64,000 bases of DNA from Liriodendron chinense (GCA_003013855.2 ML058447.1:3224001-3288000), one strand, 5' to 3'. Numbered from the stretch's first letter, positions 25,473 through 33,993 are shown. Numbers and translations: made by a program. The notes: generated by a model not told the origin, from the letters alone.

Positions 25473-26298
25473 CCGACGGCAGCAGATCTGGCTACCGGCC
25501 TTATAAAAGAGCATTTGAATTTGTGGGCCCACTTCTACAGCTCACCTACTGTTTGGTTTTATGTAAGGATCAACCCTAAGCTTTAGTGAGATTGGCTTAA
25601 CCCAACGATCCACTTTAAAATCCACTGTTATGTTCCATTTGAATGTTTTTAATGAATTACTACTCTAAACTATCTCATGTGTGAAAACACAATTACAGGA
25701 TATAAACCATGTAAACGGTTTATTAGTAAATCATTTACAACTTAAAGCCAAACAGCCATTTACAGCCTGTAAATGAATCATTTACAACTTAAAACCATTT
25801 ATCACCATCCAAACGACCCCTTCATGTTTTTGGCCATCCAATCAGTGCACAAGGACAATCCAATCATCAACCTGAACCATCTGTTTGATAGCCCTTATTT
25901 ACAAGGGACCAGCATGCAAAACTGGCACCGGTCCAGCAATGCTAAGCATCCGAATGGATAGTTAACATATGCCATTCCAGCTTTCCTTTATGACCGTGAA
26001 TTGACAGACAGTCCGTCAGATGGTTACAATCGTCCGATCAGAGCGGTTCCGGAGCTACAGACGACCCACCAGGGCAGGACCCACTGGATGGACAACTCCA
26101 AGAGATGATCGGACCGTCCACGTGTCCAAGCACTCAAACAGAGATAGAGAGGTACTGAGAGGGAGAGGGTGCGTACGTTAGGGCCTGGGAGATACGAGCG
26201 AAATGGTCGGATCCGTATGCCTTGATGAAGTACTCTTCGACGTGGGGATTCCATCGGAGGGTAGGATTGTAGCTGTAACGCTCCCGAGAAGAATCCAT
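9029..26298 (-). CDS. NSUN6: NSUN6-like RNA (cytosine-5)-methyltransferase, 10 exons resolved, 3' end missing
   Basis: Exons in transcript order: 26298-26177, 19288-18850, 18053-17906, 16314-16177, 15677-15615, 14054-13933, 12438-12201, 11130-10919, 10063-9963, 9110-9029. They join in phase to 1665 nt (555 codons) with no internal stop. Domains: N-terminal segment (1-105), PUA-like region (about 110-240), then a Rossmann-fold SAM methyltransferase with motif I ILDMCAAPGGKT (about 311-322), DAPCSA (Cys481) and STCTINP (Cys529). These two cysteines match the release and catalytic cysteines of NOL1/NOP2/sun enzymes. PUA plus this fold is the NSUN6 arrangement; human NSUN6 methylates C72 of tRNA-Cys and tRNA-Thr and some mRNA sites, and the plant substrate is not shown here. 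A variable low-complexity insert occupies about 365-465. The start at 26298 gives MDSSRERYSYNP; an in-frame upstream ATG at 26427 adds 43 residues. The family's C-terminal ~50 residues, ending in an IGFFIAKF-like motif, were not found, so the last exon is off the left edge or lost. Confidence 0.9.
9963..10063 (-). CDS. NSUN6: NSUN6-like exon 9
   Basis: Encodes ETIESLRNHAKYQRRMFDQA followed by VQLVRPGGIIVYS. It ends in phase 2 (TCCAC|GTAAGT). Joining to exon 10 makes the Thr-Cys pair carrying the catalytic cysteine. Confidence 0.9.
10390..10760. mobile_element. probable MITE or fragment in NSUN6 intron 8
   Basis: Contains AAGATCCAATCCATCCATCA and CACGTGTGT-type motifs that recur at 39640-39900, suggesting a third non-autonomous family. 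Ends and target duplication were not resolved. Confidence 0.35.
10919..11130 (-). CDS. NSUN6: NSUN6-like exon 8 (DAPCSA motif)
   Basis: The first half encodes a basic, probably disordered stretch (SKETANQRTYVSKAE and onward). The second half encodes SPNSFDRVLLDAPCSALGLR, the motif IV region with its conserved Pro-Cys. Acceptor TTATTTCAG|CG, donor GGAGAG|GTACAA. Confidence 0.9.
11375..11527. repeat. three tandem 51-base units
   Basis: Copies begin at 11375, 11426 and 11477. Each starts AATTCCCAAC and ends CCCCCTTTGTCTA plus four variable bases. They differ at only a few positions, so the triplication is recent. They lie in intron 7 of the NSUN6-like gene. Confidence 0.93.
11930..12125 (+). 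mobile_element. possible LINE 3' tail
   Basis: The sequence ends TTACTTCAATAAAATTGCCA and an A-rich run (12099-12125), as in plant LINE 3' ends. There is no protein match and no clear target duplication. Confidence 0.35.
12201..12438 (-). CDS. NSUN6: NSUN6-like exon 7 (variable insert)
   Basis: Encodes VLDIQKLAVELGLNCITAYR and then an acidic stretch of low conservation ending at LTDLTCKDK. Of two possible GT donors, the one after 12201 (ACAAAG|GTTGGT) is required by the phase of exon 8. Confidence 0.85.
13073..13514 (+). mobile_element. 5'-truncated LINE (L1-type) with 18-bp target duplication
   Basis: Flanked by AGACAGGGATCCTTTCAA at 13055-13072 and 13515-13532. Frames read DHLFIHCAFARKLWHKFF, then LVGLWFVWKERNNRCFKNWA, the C-terminal end of a plant L1 reverse transcriptase, with a frameshift. 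It ends with a short A-run after TTTAATGAATTTTATCATTG. It is antisense to the NSUN6-like gene, in intron 6. Confidence 0.92.
13933..14054 (-). CDS. NSUN6: NSUN6-like exon 6 (SAM-binding motif I)
   Basis: Encodes DPQQGERILDMCAAPGGKTT followed by AIAILMRDKGKVVAVDRSHNK. DMCAAPGGKT is the glycine-rich SAM-binding motif I, and the acidic VDRS end is motif II. Acceptor TTCTTTAG, donor AATAAG|GTACAA. Confidence 0.92.
15345..15367. repeat. poly(C) tract
   Basis: 23 consecutive C preceded by a C-rich stretch, in intron 5 of the NSUN6-like gene. A similar 31-base run lies at 62852-62882. Confidence 0.95.
15615..15677 (-). CDS. NSUN6: NSUN6-like exon 5
   Basis: A 63-nt exon encoding VLEGEIFLQNLPSIITAHVL, with acceptor ATTTCTAG and donor CCTAG|GTATAT. 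The LQN(L/P)xS block precedes SAM motif I in this family. Confidence 0.88.
   Translation of the reverse strand: MCSREKYFFRTCPALSQLMS
16177..16314 (-). CDS. NSUN6: NSUN6-like exon 4
   Basis: Encodes DPHYHERNGMYIGQGATMMS, then RAGIFRAAEGIAVEMTNRVF and KLPSFHG. Acceptor CATATAGCAG|AT, donor TTCATG|GTATTA. It links the PUA domain to the methyltransferase domain. Confidence 0.88.
16840..17278. mobile_element. palindromic Mutator-type MITE (family copy), in the GC-AG intron
   Basis: Left half: CACCGTCCATCTGTTTTAGC, TTTTAGGGCATGAG, CAAGTGGGCCACATCACATG. Right half: complementary TTTTTTGGGATATGCT and GATGGACGGCATGG, ending CACAGTGGGCCCCACAG. Same family as the copies at 26512, 46821, 57514 and 62023. 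Exact ends are unclear. Confidence 0.75.
17906..18053 (-). CDS. NSUN6: NSUN6-like exon 3 (PUA second half), GC donor
   Basis: Encodes IFVPGVLACSSHVEKGDM followed by AVEQPGLGGGWGVGITRGTV, the core of the PUA domain. The exon ends ACAG|GCAAGC. Only this GC donor keeps frame with the next exon (G+AT gives Asp of DPHYHERN), so a GC-AG intron is the consistent reading. Confidence 0.88.
18850..19288 (-). CDS. NSUN6: NSUN6-like exon 2 (N-terminal fold and first half of PUA)
   Basis: A 439-nt exon with acceptor TTTGGTTAG|GCG and donor CTCAG|GTATGC. It encodes RPSCYSCIRVNT, a Ser-rich linker, PGLDYVVFVEGSGPHTIEY and the PUA start EVIVSRKCAEAVLRGAQ. It enters in phase 2 and leaves in phase 0. Confidence 0.9.
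19429..19975. mobile_element. hAT-type MITE, 547 bp, NSUN6 intron 1
   Basis: Ends CAGGGCTGTCAA and TTGACAGCCCCA form an inverted repeat. Flanks TTCATATC/TTCACATC match at 7 of 8 bases. The interior is rich in GGGTC/GACCC motifs. No coding capacity. Confidence 0.75.
20429..20456. repeat. (TTC)n microsatellite
   Basis: About nine CTT/TTC units. A second run of about nine lies at 20939-20963. Confidence 0.85.
21030..21285. mobile_element. palindromic MITE, left half only
   Basis: Starts GTGGGGCCCACCGTGATGTA and continues with the family's CCATTTTAGGGCATGATCCC and GTGGACCACACCATAGGAAG. It stops at TAACGCCCACTGTGTGGTC. That 19-mer recurs at 22357, and a right-end piece (CATACATCACAGTGGGCCCA) lies at 22426-22445, so the copy appears split by ~1.07 kb of other sequence. 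Confidence 0.65.
21648..21985 (+). mobile_element. 5'-truncated LINE 3' end
   Basis: Frames read GLVWVMPKSVEELLWAWQGV, then VIWGSRNGRCFHNRI and VSEWAIYANKVSVFVS, the C-terminal region of a plant L1 reverse transcriptase. It ends TTTTTAATAAATTTTTCTG and an A-run. ATCCAACC flanks it at 21640-21647 and 21986-21993. Confidence 0.85.
22530..24290 (+). pseudogene. Myb-like (Harbinger accessory-type) ORF remnant, interrupted
   Basis: 22570-22850 reads MDKCMIDTLIEQENLRVKSD with MNVVAKVVVGGF, then NKSVFGWDVDRKCVIADGEV and LKEFIK after frameshifts. This is the trihelix/Myb-like domain pattern of PIF/Harbinger accessory proteins and their plant relatives. A later part (22985-23238, MEMVFREDNVMES and onward) is cut by a hAT MITE at 23239-24096 and may resume at 24105-24290. 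Frameshifts and stops rule out a full product. Confidence 0.6.
23239..24096. mobile_element. hAT-type MITE, 858 bp
   Basis: Inverted ends TAGAGCTGTAC/GTACAGCTCTA with a perfect 8-bp duplication GCTCTAAG (23231-23238, 24097-24104). The interior has GAGCCAAGC/GCTTGGCTC motifs, a (GA)n run near 23660-23682 and a (TA)n run near 23851-23887. Same family as 62667-63130. Confidence 0.9.
25074..25820. mobile_element. Harbinger-like terminal-inverted-repeat element, 747 bp
   Basis: Ends GGGGTCATTTGAATGGTG and inverted CACCATCCAAACGACCCC match at 16 of 18 bases. Repeated GTAAATNATTTAC motifs lie just inside both ends. No exact target duplication was seen. It contains the CT-rich tandem duplication at 25305-25545. 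Confidence 0.65.
25305..25545. repeat. 109-base tandem duplication with (CT)n runs
   Basis: Two units each have a long (CT)n run followed by GGCAGCAGATCT(T/G)GCTACC and GTGGGCCCACTTCTAC. CT runs are 25305-25363 and 25432-25471. A diverged third copy of the non-CT part lies at 24463-24547. Confidence 0.9.
26177..26298 (-). CDS. NSUN6: NSUN6-like exon 1
   Basis: Encodes MDSSRERYSYNPTLRWNPHV and onward to YGSDHFARISQAL, the conserved N-terminus of plant NSUN6-group proteins. It ends in phase 2 at a GT donor (AAC|GTACGC). Joining to exon 2 restores a Thr codon (AC+G) followed by RPSCYSCIRVNT. The reading frame is open upstream to an ATG at 26427, so either 26298 or 26427 could be the start. Confidence 0.88.
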
Positions 26299-26511
26299 CT
26301 GCTCAGGCGATTGGAAGAGAGAAATCGAATCGGGGAGAGAGAGAGTAGAGAAAGGGAGAACCTTCTGGTGGTAGGGTTTAGCGACACTGCTGAGGGTTTT
26401 GAGTAGCAAATCCCTCGCTTTCTTCATTCAAAGAAAAAGAGGCGGACTCGAAAATGTGAGGTTGGCAGTTGGAAGGGTACCTGCGTCATTTGGACATGCG
26501 GAAGTTGTATG
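26299..26511 (-). promoter_or_regulatory. NSUN6-like 5' leader and proximal promoter
   Basis: The 213 bases between the conserved ATG and a Mutator-type MITE are pyrimidine-rich on the minus strand and contain an in-frame ATG at 26427. I see no clear TATA box. The extra 43 residues (MKKARDLLLKTLSSVAKPYH and onward) are basic and hydroxylated, as in mitochondrial presequences, so an alternative organellar start is possible. Transcript data would be needed to place the start site. Confidence 0.4.
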
Positions 26512-27040
26512 GGTCGCGGATTGCCTGCGAAAGCCTTGCGCAGGAATTTCCTGCACTGGGAACCAAGGTGGGCCCACAGTAATTTTTTTTTGATAAATCC
26601 ACACAGTCCATCCGTTTTGGGAGCTCATTTTAGGATGTAAAGGCAAAAATGAACCGAATCCAAGACTCAAGTGGGCCGAAAACGTGAGATTTGAACTTCC
26701 ACAGTTGAAATATTTGTGGAGCCACACGAGTTTCGAATCAAGATAATATTTGTTTTTCCAGTTCATCTCAGTAGTAGTGACATTATGAACGGTATGGATG
26801 TCATATAAACATCACTGTGGACCCCAGGGAAGTTTCAACGGTAGTAATTTACCTACCCACCTTTTCCTTTAGTGAGGCCCACGTGAGTCTTGGATCTGAT
26901 TCATTTTTGTTTTCATGTCCTAAAATGAGTTCCCAAAACGGATGGACGAGGTGGATTTATGAAAAAACATCACTGTGGGCCCCACCGTGGTTCCCAGTGC
27001 AGGAAATTCCTGCCAAGGCTTTCGCAGGAAATCCGCGCCC
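26512..27040. mobile_element. Mutator-type palindromic MITE, 529 bp, next to the NSUN6 start
   Basis: Perfect 9-bp duplication AGTTGTATG (26503-26511 and 27041-27049). Terminal inverted repeats exceed 60 bases, beginning GG(T/G)CGCGGATT and including GGAATTTCCTGCACTGGGAA in both arms. The inner arms carry the family GTGGGCCCACAGT and GGATGGACGAGGTGG motifs. It starts 213 bases upstream of the conserved ATG, so it probably overlaps the promoter. Confidence 0.93.
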
Positions 27041-27049
27041 AGTTGTATG

Positions 27050-29184
27050 ATACTCTGGCAGCGTACCACGCTTGATACGCAGGCGCTCCGAAAATGTATG
27101 TCTGGAATCGACTAACACAAGGTAAACCACCTAAAGTGTGGATAACACTGACTCTAAAGTAACATTCCCAAAGTCAGATTAGTTGGAAAAATCATACTTT
27201 GATTCGTGGACACTTGTTTTTTGAAATGTGACCATTGCAAAAAATTCCATTTTTAACCGTGAAATAAGCTTGCAACAACAATCCTACAGTCAGATTATAA
27301 AAATAAAGGGGTAATTATTCTGTTAACAATACATCTAAACAGGGAACCATGGTTTGGACAGCTCAATTTGACTTAGTCGTGTGCCATGGATGCAATTTCT
27401 AGGTGCCAGTGTATCAGCCATCGCACTCTATCGGATCGCTTTACTCTTTGGTAAAGGCCTAGTGTGAACAAGCTGCACATGCCACATCAAGTGGCTCATC
27501 TTTTAGGGCTACTCGGCCACGGATTAATCGGTATGGAATTATATTAGATGGGATTAACACCATTATTGTACAATGATTGTTTGTTTCAAAATACCATGGT
27601 ATTTTGACCATCCAATCTTTATGTTTGGAATCAAATTCTTGCTCAAGCAAAAACACTCTATTAAGCAAAACCCTGTTTGGTGGACTATGAATTGTAATCA
27701 ACGGACCAAATTTGTAACTGATGTTGGTCATTTGCACATATATACAGCTCAAATGTCAGGCATAAGAGATGTATGTGGATCGGTAGCATGGATAAAACAC
27801 ATTCATCGATGTGGAGCCCCATATGTGCAATTGAGACCAAATGCAATTCCATTCCGTTTGATCCATTTCCTTCCCATGTCTACAAACGTCCCAAATGCAA
27901 ATATATCCCACTTAATCCCTCCTAAGCCCATGTACAAAACAGGCCTTAGGACTAGAGAGGATATGGGATGGGGTCGTCAGGACGGTGCAATGGACCATTG
28001 TTTTGGGCCGGACCACTACTACGATTGGACCATCCAATTCAGGACAACTTGACTGGACCGGACCACGTTCATAAATGCCATCAGCCTGAGCCTTAAGAGT
28101 GTCGCATTTAATCTAGCATTTGGCCCACGGGCCTAAATTTGATGCCCAGTCCCGTCCTTAGGGAATTGGGCCCGGGAAATAGATGGGATGCATCTGGCCC
28201 TGAGTGAATGCCCATTAATGCAACAGGATGTGTCTATTTCTATCTCTTGACCCTGAGTGAGAGTAGCTTTTAAAAAGAGAACCTTTTAAGTGCCTAGAGG
28301 TGGGCCAACAGTATCTCTTAATGCTCTTAGTTGTTTTCCGAAAATATTTGCAACTACAATGAATAAGGAAAGAACAAACACACTTAGAGAGTGCAGAACA
28401 ACTTTCCCATTTGGCCCACCATAGATGAGGTAAGAGCTTCAATCGCCCTCTTTACTTTCTTGTTCTTATTAATGGTTATGGACAAAATGTGAATGCATGC
28501 AATTTGGTTTGTTTGAATCGGATCTTGTTACTCACATCCTCCGCCATGAAACATGCACACTTTGTGTGGGTTTTTAATTCCTACAGGTAAGTTATGTTTT
28601 GTTAATCCAAACCATTGGCCCATTGCATCCAGCTGTGAGTGGCAACATCCAAGAACAGTAGTATAGTTTACTTTGTACGTATATCTCCTCATTTAGTTCC
28701 ATTTAGCTTGTTCCTATCTCTTTTTCTTATTTATCTGGTTGGTTATTTTGGGCTGCCATTATTCACTGGGTGGTGCTCTAAAGCTCTTTGGGATCCGGTG
28801 TTGAAGTGAGTTAGACAAAGTTTAGCTTAGGTCCATTTGTTCTCATTTACAGGTAATATCTAATTACTTAGATCCCATCTCTGGTCCCAGCAGATGAAAG
28901 AGCACAGCCTTTTCTTACTGAACTGATCAATGAGTTGGCCTTTTACCAAAAAGGATAAGCCCTCCCAACAGATAGCTAATCCATGTTCAACTAAAAAGTA
29001 AAAAGATAGGTTGCTGCGATCTTTGAATTTTGGAGATTATTGTCATATGACTCAACCATAGTTTAAAAACCGGACAAAACTCAACTCGACCTGATATCCA
29101 GGCAGGTTAAGTCAACTTGAAGTCTCGTTTCAACCTAAGTTGATATTTGATTGTTGGGAATTTGATAGACTAACAGTGTCTTTA
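27050..29184. other. intergenic, no gene seen
   Basis: Low-complexity and AT-rich stretches with scattered GGGCC motifs. One 22-base perfect palindrome (27586-27607). Longer frames such as 27573-28052 (+) have no recognisable domain. Confidence 0.5.
27586..27607. repeat. 22-base perfect palindrome
   Basis: Centre ATACCATGGTAT, with arms extending to TC...GA. Confidence 0.85.
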
Positions 29185-29401
29185 GGGGCGTTTGGATCCT
29201 AAGTTACTTAAGCTACTTATGCCTCAAGTAGCTTATCTTGGTTTCTATTTATTAAGCTGAAGTGATTAAGTAACTTTAAGTAAAAAAGTTGTTTATAATT
29301 GATTAATTATATATAAACCAAACTTACTTATCTCAAATAAGTTATTTATCTACTACTGTAAGCAGAAAAAGTAACTTATTTTGTGGTATCCAAACAGGCC
29401 C
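29185..29401. mobile_element. Tourist-type MITE, 217 bp
   Basis: TTA on both sides (29182-29184, 29402-29404). Ends GGGGCGTTTGGATCC and inverted GGTATCCAAACAGGCCC, with AAGTTACTT sub-terminal in both arms. Confidence 0.85.
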
Positions 29402-29404
29402 TTA

Positions 29405-30215
29405 CTAGAATACTATGAATGTACAAATATACGATTTAAAGCATGGAACTAGTTTGTGGCCGGTTGGTATTGTTTCCTTAGCCTGGTTTAGGTTGTGAGT
29501 GTCCAGTTGACCAATTAGGTGCGAACCACTTCAACCAATCAAGCCAAGTTTGAACTAAGCTAGTTTTAGGGTGACCCGGCTCGAAGTCTGATCAAGTTGA
29601 CTTGGGTGAGTTTGAAGTCAAGTCACTGAGTTTCACAACTATAAGCCCAAACACAATGAGAGATTAGATCAACATTCTTCATCATCCGTGAAACCACATT
29701 CATTTTCGTGTGTAAGGAGCACTATATGACATGAAGTCCGATGATTTGTACACTAACAAGGTTTTCAATTATGACAATGGAGTTCGTGGGAATGTAGACT
29801 ATTTTGTCCCACCATGAATGGACCCTTCCCCAAAATCTCCTTGGAATGCACCAACAACTAAACTGGTGTGTTTTTTAGTTAAATCTTGACCGTTCATCTG
29901 CTTCTCTTTTTGGATACAGATCAACAGGTTACAATCATCCCAGTGAAAAGATTCTCCGTGCATGGAACATGGGCCTACTATTTAGATATAAAGCCTGAAC
30001 CCGGTGGACCAGCCTTGTAGCACCAGGGCCCAGGGCCCCGAAATTGGCCTAAGGTCGGGCCTGGGCTTAAAATCCAAGCCCAGGTCAGGCAAACAATGAG
30101 CAGCATGGCCTAGCTCTTTACCCCGGTCCAGTCAACCAGTTAGCCACTGTCAGAAAAGGAATGAACGGTTTAGAGACTCTTATCAGTGGTTCCCATTCAA
30201 CATGAACATAAGATT
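29405..30215. other. intergenic, no gene seen
   Basis: AT-rich with repeated ACTTGA/TCAAGT motifs (29480-29640). No coding signal. Confidence 0.45.
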
Positions 30216-30227
30216 TACAGAAACTTG

Positions 30228-30515
30228 ATAGCCACTGGATCAAGCAATCCCACCTGTCCAAATGTTGGTTACAAAATGGATGGTTGAAAGTAAAATAGTG
30301 AGTGGTCAAAATTGGAAGGCAAAATAGTGGTCACTGGTGCTCCTTGCATGTGCCACTGATGGCTATCCAAACCATCCAAATGTGGGTCCCATCATTGATG
30401 AGGCATATCTCTGCAATCACGTTTCTCAAAGCTAAAATTGCATTGATCAAGCAATCCCCACTCGTCCATATGCTGGCTATTAAAGGGGTGGTTGGGAGTA
30501 AAAATAGTGACTGGT
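30228..30515. repeat. diverged ~76-base direct repeat
   Basis: GGATCAAGCAATCCCACCTG at 30237 resembles TGATCAAGCAATCCCCACTC at 30445. Both continue to AAAATAGTGA(G/C)TGGTC at the end. Spacing is about 210 bases. Confidence 0.6.
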
Positions 30516-31306
30516 CTCTTGCAAAAAACTGTGGTTGATGTCATACCCTAGGTGCAATTTTGCCGGCTCTATCCATAGTTTGGTCAGCAATTTGGACGGT
30601 CTTGGTTACCATATAAACAAATGAACATTTGAAGCATTTTACTAAGATATATAATTGGATGAAACTTACTCTTCAACTAAATGGAAGAGTTATTCAACTA
30701 TATATAAATGAGCTCACCTTATTTTGAAATTTTCATCATCTGATTATCATGTGAACGATACCACAGAAAGCAATAGGCAACCATCCAAAACCGTCCAAAT
30801 TCAAGTGTTCACCACTGATGGGTTTCAAAATCAAGACCCCCTGTCGAAACTCCGCAGAGTCTCCCAACGAGGCAAGACTCCGAACCCAAGCAAAGGATAC
30901 CCTTACTTCAACTGATTCGGTGCCTTAAATCGTCCCTCCAAATCTGCAACCACCGTCTTGATTTTCAGTTCGGCTAATCGTGACGGTGGACTGCACTTAT
31001 TGGCAGCCTGTCAACGTGTTAGGCCTACGGTTCTATTGGGCCTGGAGTTGGAACAGTTTAAAAGCAATCATGCCCATCCATGTACTAGCAGCAAAACTTG
31101 GAACAGTGATCGGCCACCACACCAAAAGAATCAATCCTATTAGCCGCACACCAGTATGTTCTTTTATACTGGTGAAAGCCGCACACCAATATATTCCTTT
31201 ATATGAGATTCACCACACTTCCGTTAAGGCAGGCACCACAGTATCATCTCTACTTTTCCATCCCAGGCCATGTGCCACTACTGCAGGTTTTGAGTGCGAG
31301 ATGGAG

Positions 31307-31319
31307 GCTCTGATACCAA
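31307..31319 (-). other. LTR-retrotransposon primer-binding-site remnant
   Basis: The minus strand reads TTGGTATCAGAGC, the initiator-Met tRNA complement used as primer-binding site by plant LTR retroelements. Related sequences at 31133 and 31569 (ATCAATCCT(A/G)TTAGC) may be remnants of the terminal repeats, as in a small TRIM. LTR limits were not resolved. Confidence 0.5.
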
Positions 31320-31639
31320 CTTCCTTTAGAATCCGGTTCCTCTATTAGCTCCAAGCAGAGAAATCCTACTTGGAGCCTTTTTATTGGACCACATCATTAC
31401 ATAGGTCTGCAACCCTGTCACATCCTCACTGCAACTTAGTCACACCTCAGTGCAACCTGATCATACTGACATCATGCAGTGTGATGTGGACCAATGAGAA
31501 GGCTCCAAAAGCAGATTTTCCTGCTTGGATGCCAACAGAGGATCCGGACTCTGTCAGGAAACACTAAAAGGATCAATCCTGTTAGCTGCACACTTGTATA
31601 CTCCTTTATATGACGCTTTAAAAATAAAAATCATGAGAT

Positions 31640-32032
31640 AATCCTATTTATTACATTTTATACAGTTTACTTCACTGTATGTTTGACCATCAACTATTTT
31701 CATTTTCCACCGTTGCATTAGCGGCCACATATTAGATGGTATGATTGTTTAATGGGAGTAATTTTCGATATTTTGACCATCCAGGCTAGGGCCTGCATGC
31801 TGGCGGGTCCAATTAATATATCACACTGCCACGTGTCCTGTGGCTCTACGGTATTACTGTTGTTTTTGCGGTATCATCTCTTCAAAGTGGGTGATCGGCA
31901 AGGACGTAGAGATATTCAAAAATTGCATTCATGGCATGTAGTTAATTCAAATCAAACGATCCAAATGATAAATTCTAAATCCAAATGATACCATGAAGAA
32001 AAAAAATTACACTTGGCTGAGATGGACATTTC
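31640..32032. other. intergenic, no feature seen
   Basis: AT-rich, no coding or repeat ends recognised. Confidence 0.4.
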
Positions 32033-32244
32033 GGCCCGTTTGGACACACCAACAAAATCATGATCCAAAGACGAATCCCTTGTTTTGATCTGAATTCTGT
32101 CTCTTGCAGCATGTTTGAATTAATCACACCTGCAATCTCTCGTTTGGGACCCACCCAATATTTTAGGTGATAAATCTTCATTTTGCCGACAGTTGTGGGT
32201 ACCCCTATTGGAGTGAATAGTTGATGTTACGTCCAAACAGGCCC
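32033..32244. mobile_element. Tourist-like MITE, 212 bp
   Basis: Ends GGCCCGTTTGGAC and inverted GTCCAAACAGGCCC. Flanking TTC/TTA match only in part, so the target duplication has decayed or the limits are off by a few bases. Confidence 0.65.
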
Positions 32245-33263
32245 TTAGTAGGCCGAAGAAACTGAAAATTTACATGATGATTTATTTCAACAGATAAATA
32301 TTTCAGTAATTAGAAGTAATGATTGTTCTACCAAATACATTTTTGGACTGTGACTTAGCAACCATGACTTGAAGAATCTAGGTGATTTACGTGAGTTAAT
32401 GCATGTGGCTTATACAATTTCTGAGTGGCTGCATATCAGATATCATACTCAGCCAGAGTATCAAATACTAGTCAAATCGGAATTATGCGGTGAAAATCCC
32501 AAATGGAAAAGAACAAGGGAACAGAATCATGAAACTGGCATTAGCTATAATCATAGACTTTGGAGCCATGTCATCCCTAAAAATCAAAGAATTTCTATCA
32601 TGATAGGTGGGACAAGGGTATGATGGTGACGATAGAAGTCCTTTCCACCTCAGATAATCACTTGATATCACTTCCTCTAGAGGGACACGTGGAGAGTGCA
32701 TTGACTGTCCATTACTTCTGCCTATACACTATTGGCCATCTTGCAAAAATTACACTGATTGGAGGATCCTATTGATCCCTAAACCTGGCCTTCACTTTGA
32801 TCGCCATGCGTGGATGGATGGGTTGGATTGTTTCATTGAATCAATGGTGTTCGCATCCGATTGAATGGTTGGGGTTGTTACTCATTCGATTGAATGGTTC
32901 AGGTTGTTACTGGACGTCTGGACCCACCGGTGTGATTTTTGCATGGTGGACCATGAATTGTAAGCTGCACATAATGGACGGTTCAGATCAATTGATTCAA
33001 TTGTCCAAGCAACCCTATGCCTTTTAGGAGTCATCTTTGAGGATGTGTTCGATAAAATATCAGGGCCCGAATGGTGTACTGCTCCTCCCTTTACTGACGT
33101 ATTGGCTGGATTCGATTGCATGGAGATCCTGTCAAATTGGGCCATGTAAAGCATGTTTGAAATTTGTCCGGTGTGGTGTGTCGAAGTATTTGAGTGGACC
33201 TAGCTTCGACTGCCGCCTGCAATCAAATCAAATCCAGTCATGTTTTGGTGTAAACATGAATAA
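32245..33263. other. intergenic, no gene seen
   Basis: Contains a short tandem GATTGAATGGTT(G/C)(G/A)GG(T/G)TG motif near 32859-32905. Open frames are short and unsupported. Confidence 0.45.
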
Positions 33264-33905
33264 TGTTGGGAATAGGGACGTCAACAGTGGAAGCATAAGC
33301 TGAACAACACCACAATAAAATATAAGATAAAAAACACAATGAAATCATACCACACAAACATTCAATCACAAGAGACGATTCGATTTTACGTAGAAAAATC
33401 CCTCAATGGGTAAAAAAATCACGGCACAAAGCGATTTACTATGATTAACAAAAAATTATAGAGATTGACAGCCCACAAGCAAGGAAAACTAAGAAAACAC
33501 AAGCTCTCTCCCTCTCAAAATATTCTTCCCTCTTCCTACTGCAATTAAGAAACCTTGGACCCCTTAGGATTACTCCTAATCCCGGATTTAAGCCCCATAT
33601 ATAGCAGCTAACCCAAAATTAGAAACGTGTTACACATTACCGCACAATGGTGTGCAAGTCACCGTGTAACACGACCGACCAATCTTGACCGGTCGGACCC
33701 ATGGCCGACCGGACCAAAAAACAGTCTGGGGAGCAAAACACCACACTGATTCACGCTGCCTCTTCACTGGCCAACCGGTTAAGACCGGTTGGCCCCCACT
33801 ATCTGATTGGTCATGACTGGTCGGTGCACAGTCCAAGGTACAGTTTGAAGGCACTTCTTACAAATAATACTTATTTCAAGTACAAAGTACCTTGTAATAA
33901 TAGCT
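33264..33905 (-). mobile_element. probable Copia-type solo LTR or fragment
   Basis: Starts TGTTGGGAATAGGG and contains TACGTAGAAAAATCCCTCAA and CACGGCACAAAGCGATTTAC, reminiscent of plant Copia LTRs. It also has TATATAG (33597) and repeated GACCGGTC/CGGTCGG motifs. No polymerase sequence is adjacent. Confidence 0.45.
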
Positions 33906-33991
33906 TATAATCAAACTATTTTTTGTCACAAATAACCTTGACAGAATTATTTGAAATCCTAAGGTTGCGTTTGGTTGCTACAAACATCAAG

Positions 33992-33993
<2 letters not shown>

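Noticed and set aside
25211..25579. Ser-Leu repeat protein
   Set aside because: It is the translation of (CT)n microsatellites.
26428..26766. 112-residue open frame upstream of the NSUN6-like start
   Set aside because: It lies in the arm of the Mutator-type MITE and in a different frame from the gene.
27573..28052. 159-residue open frame
   Set aside because: No recognisable domain, no flanking gene signals, and the sequence resembles surrounding intergenic DNA.
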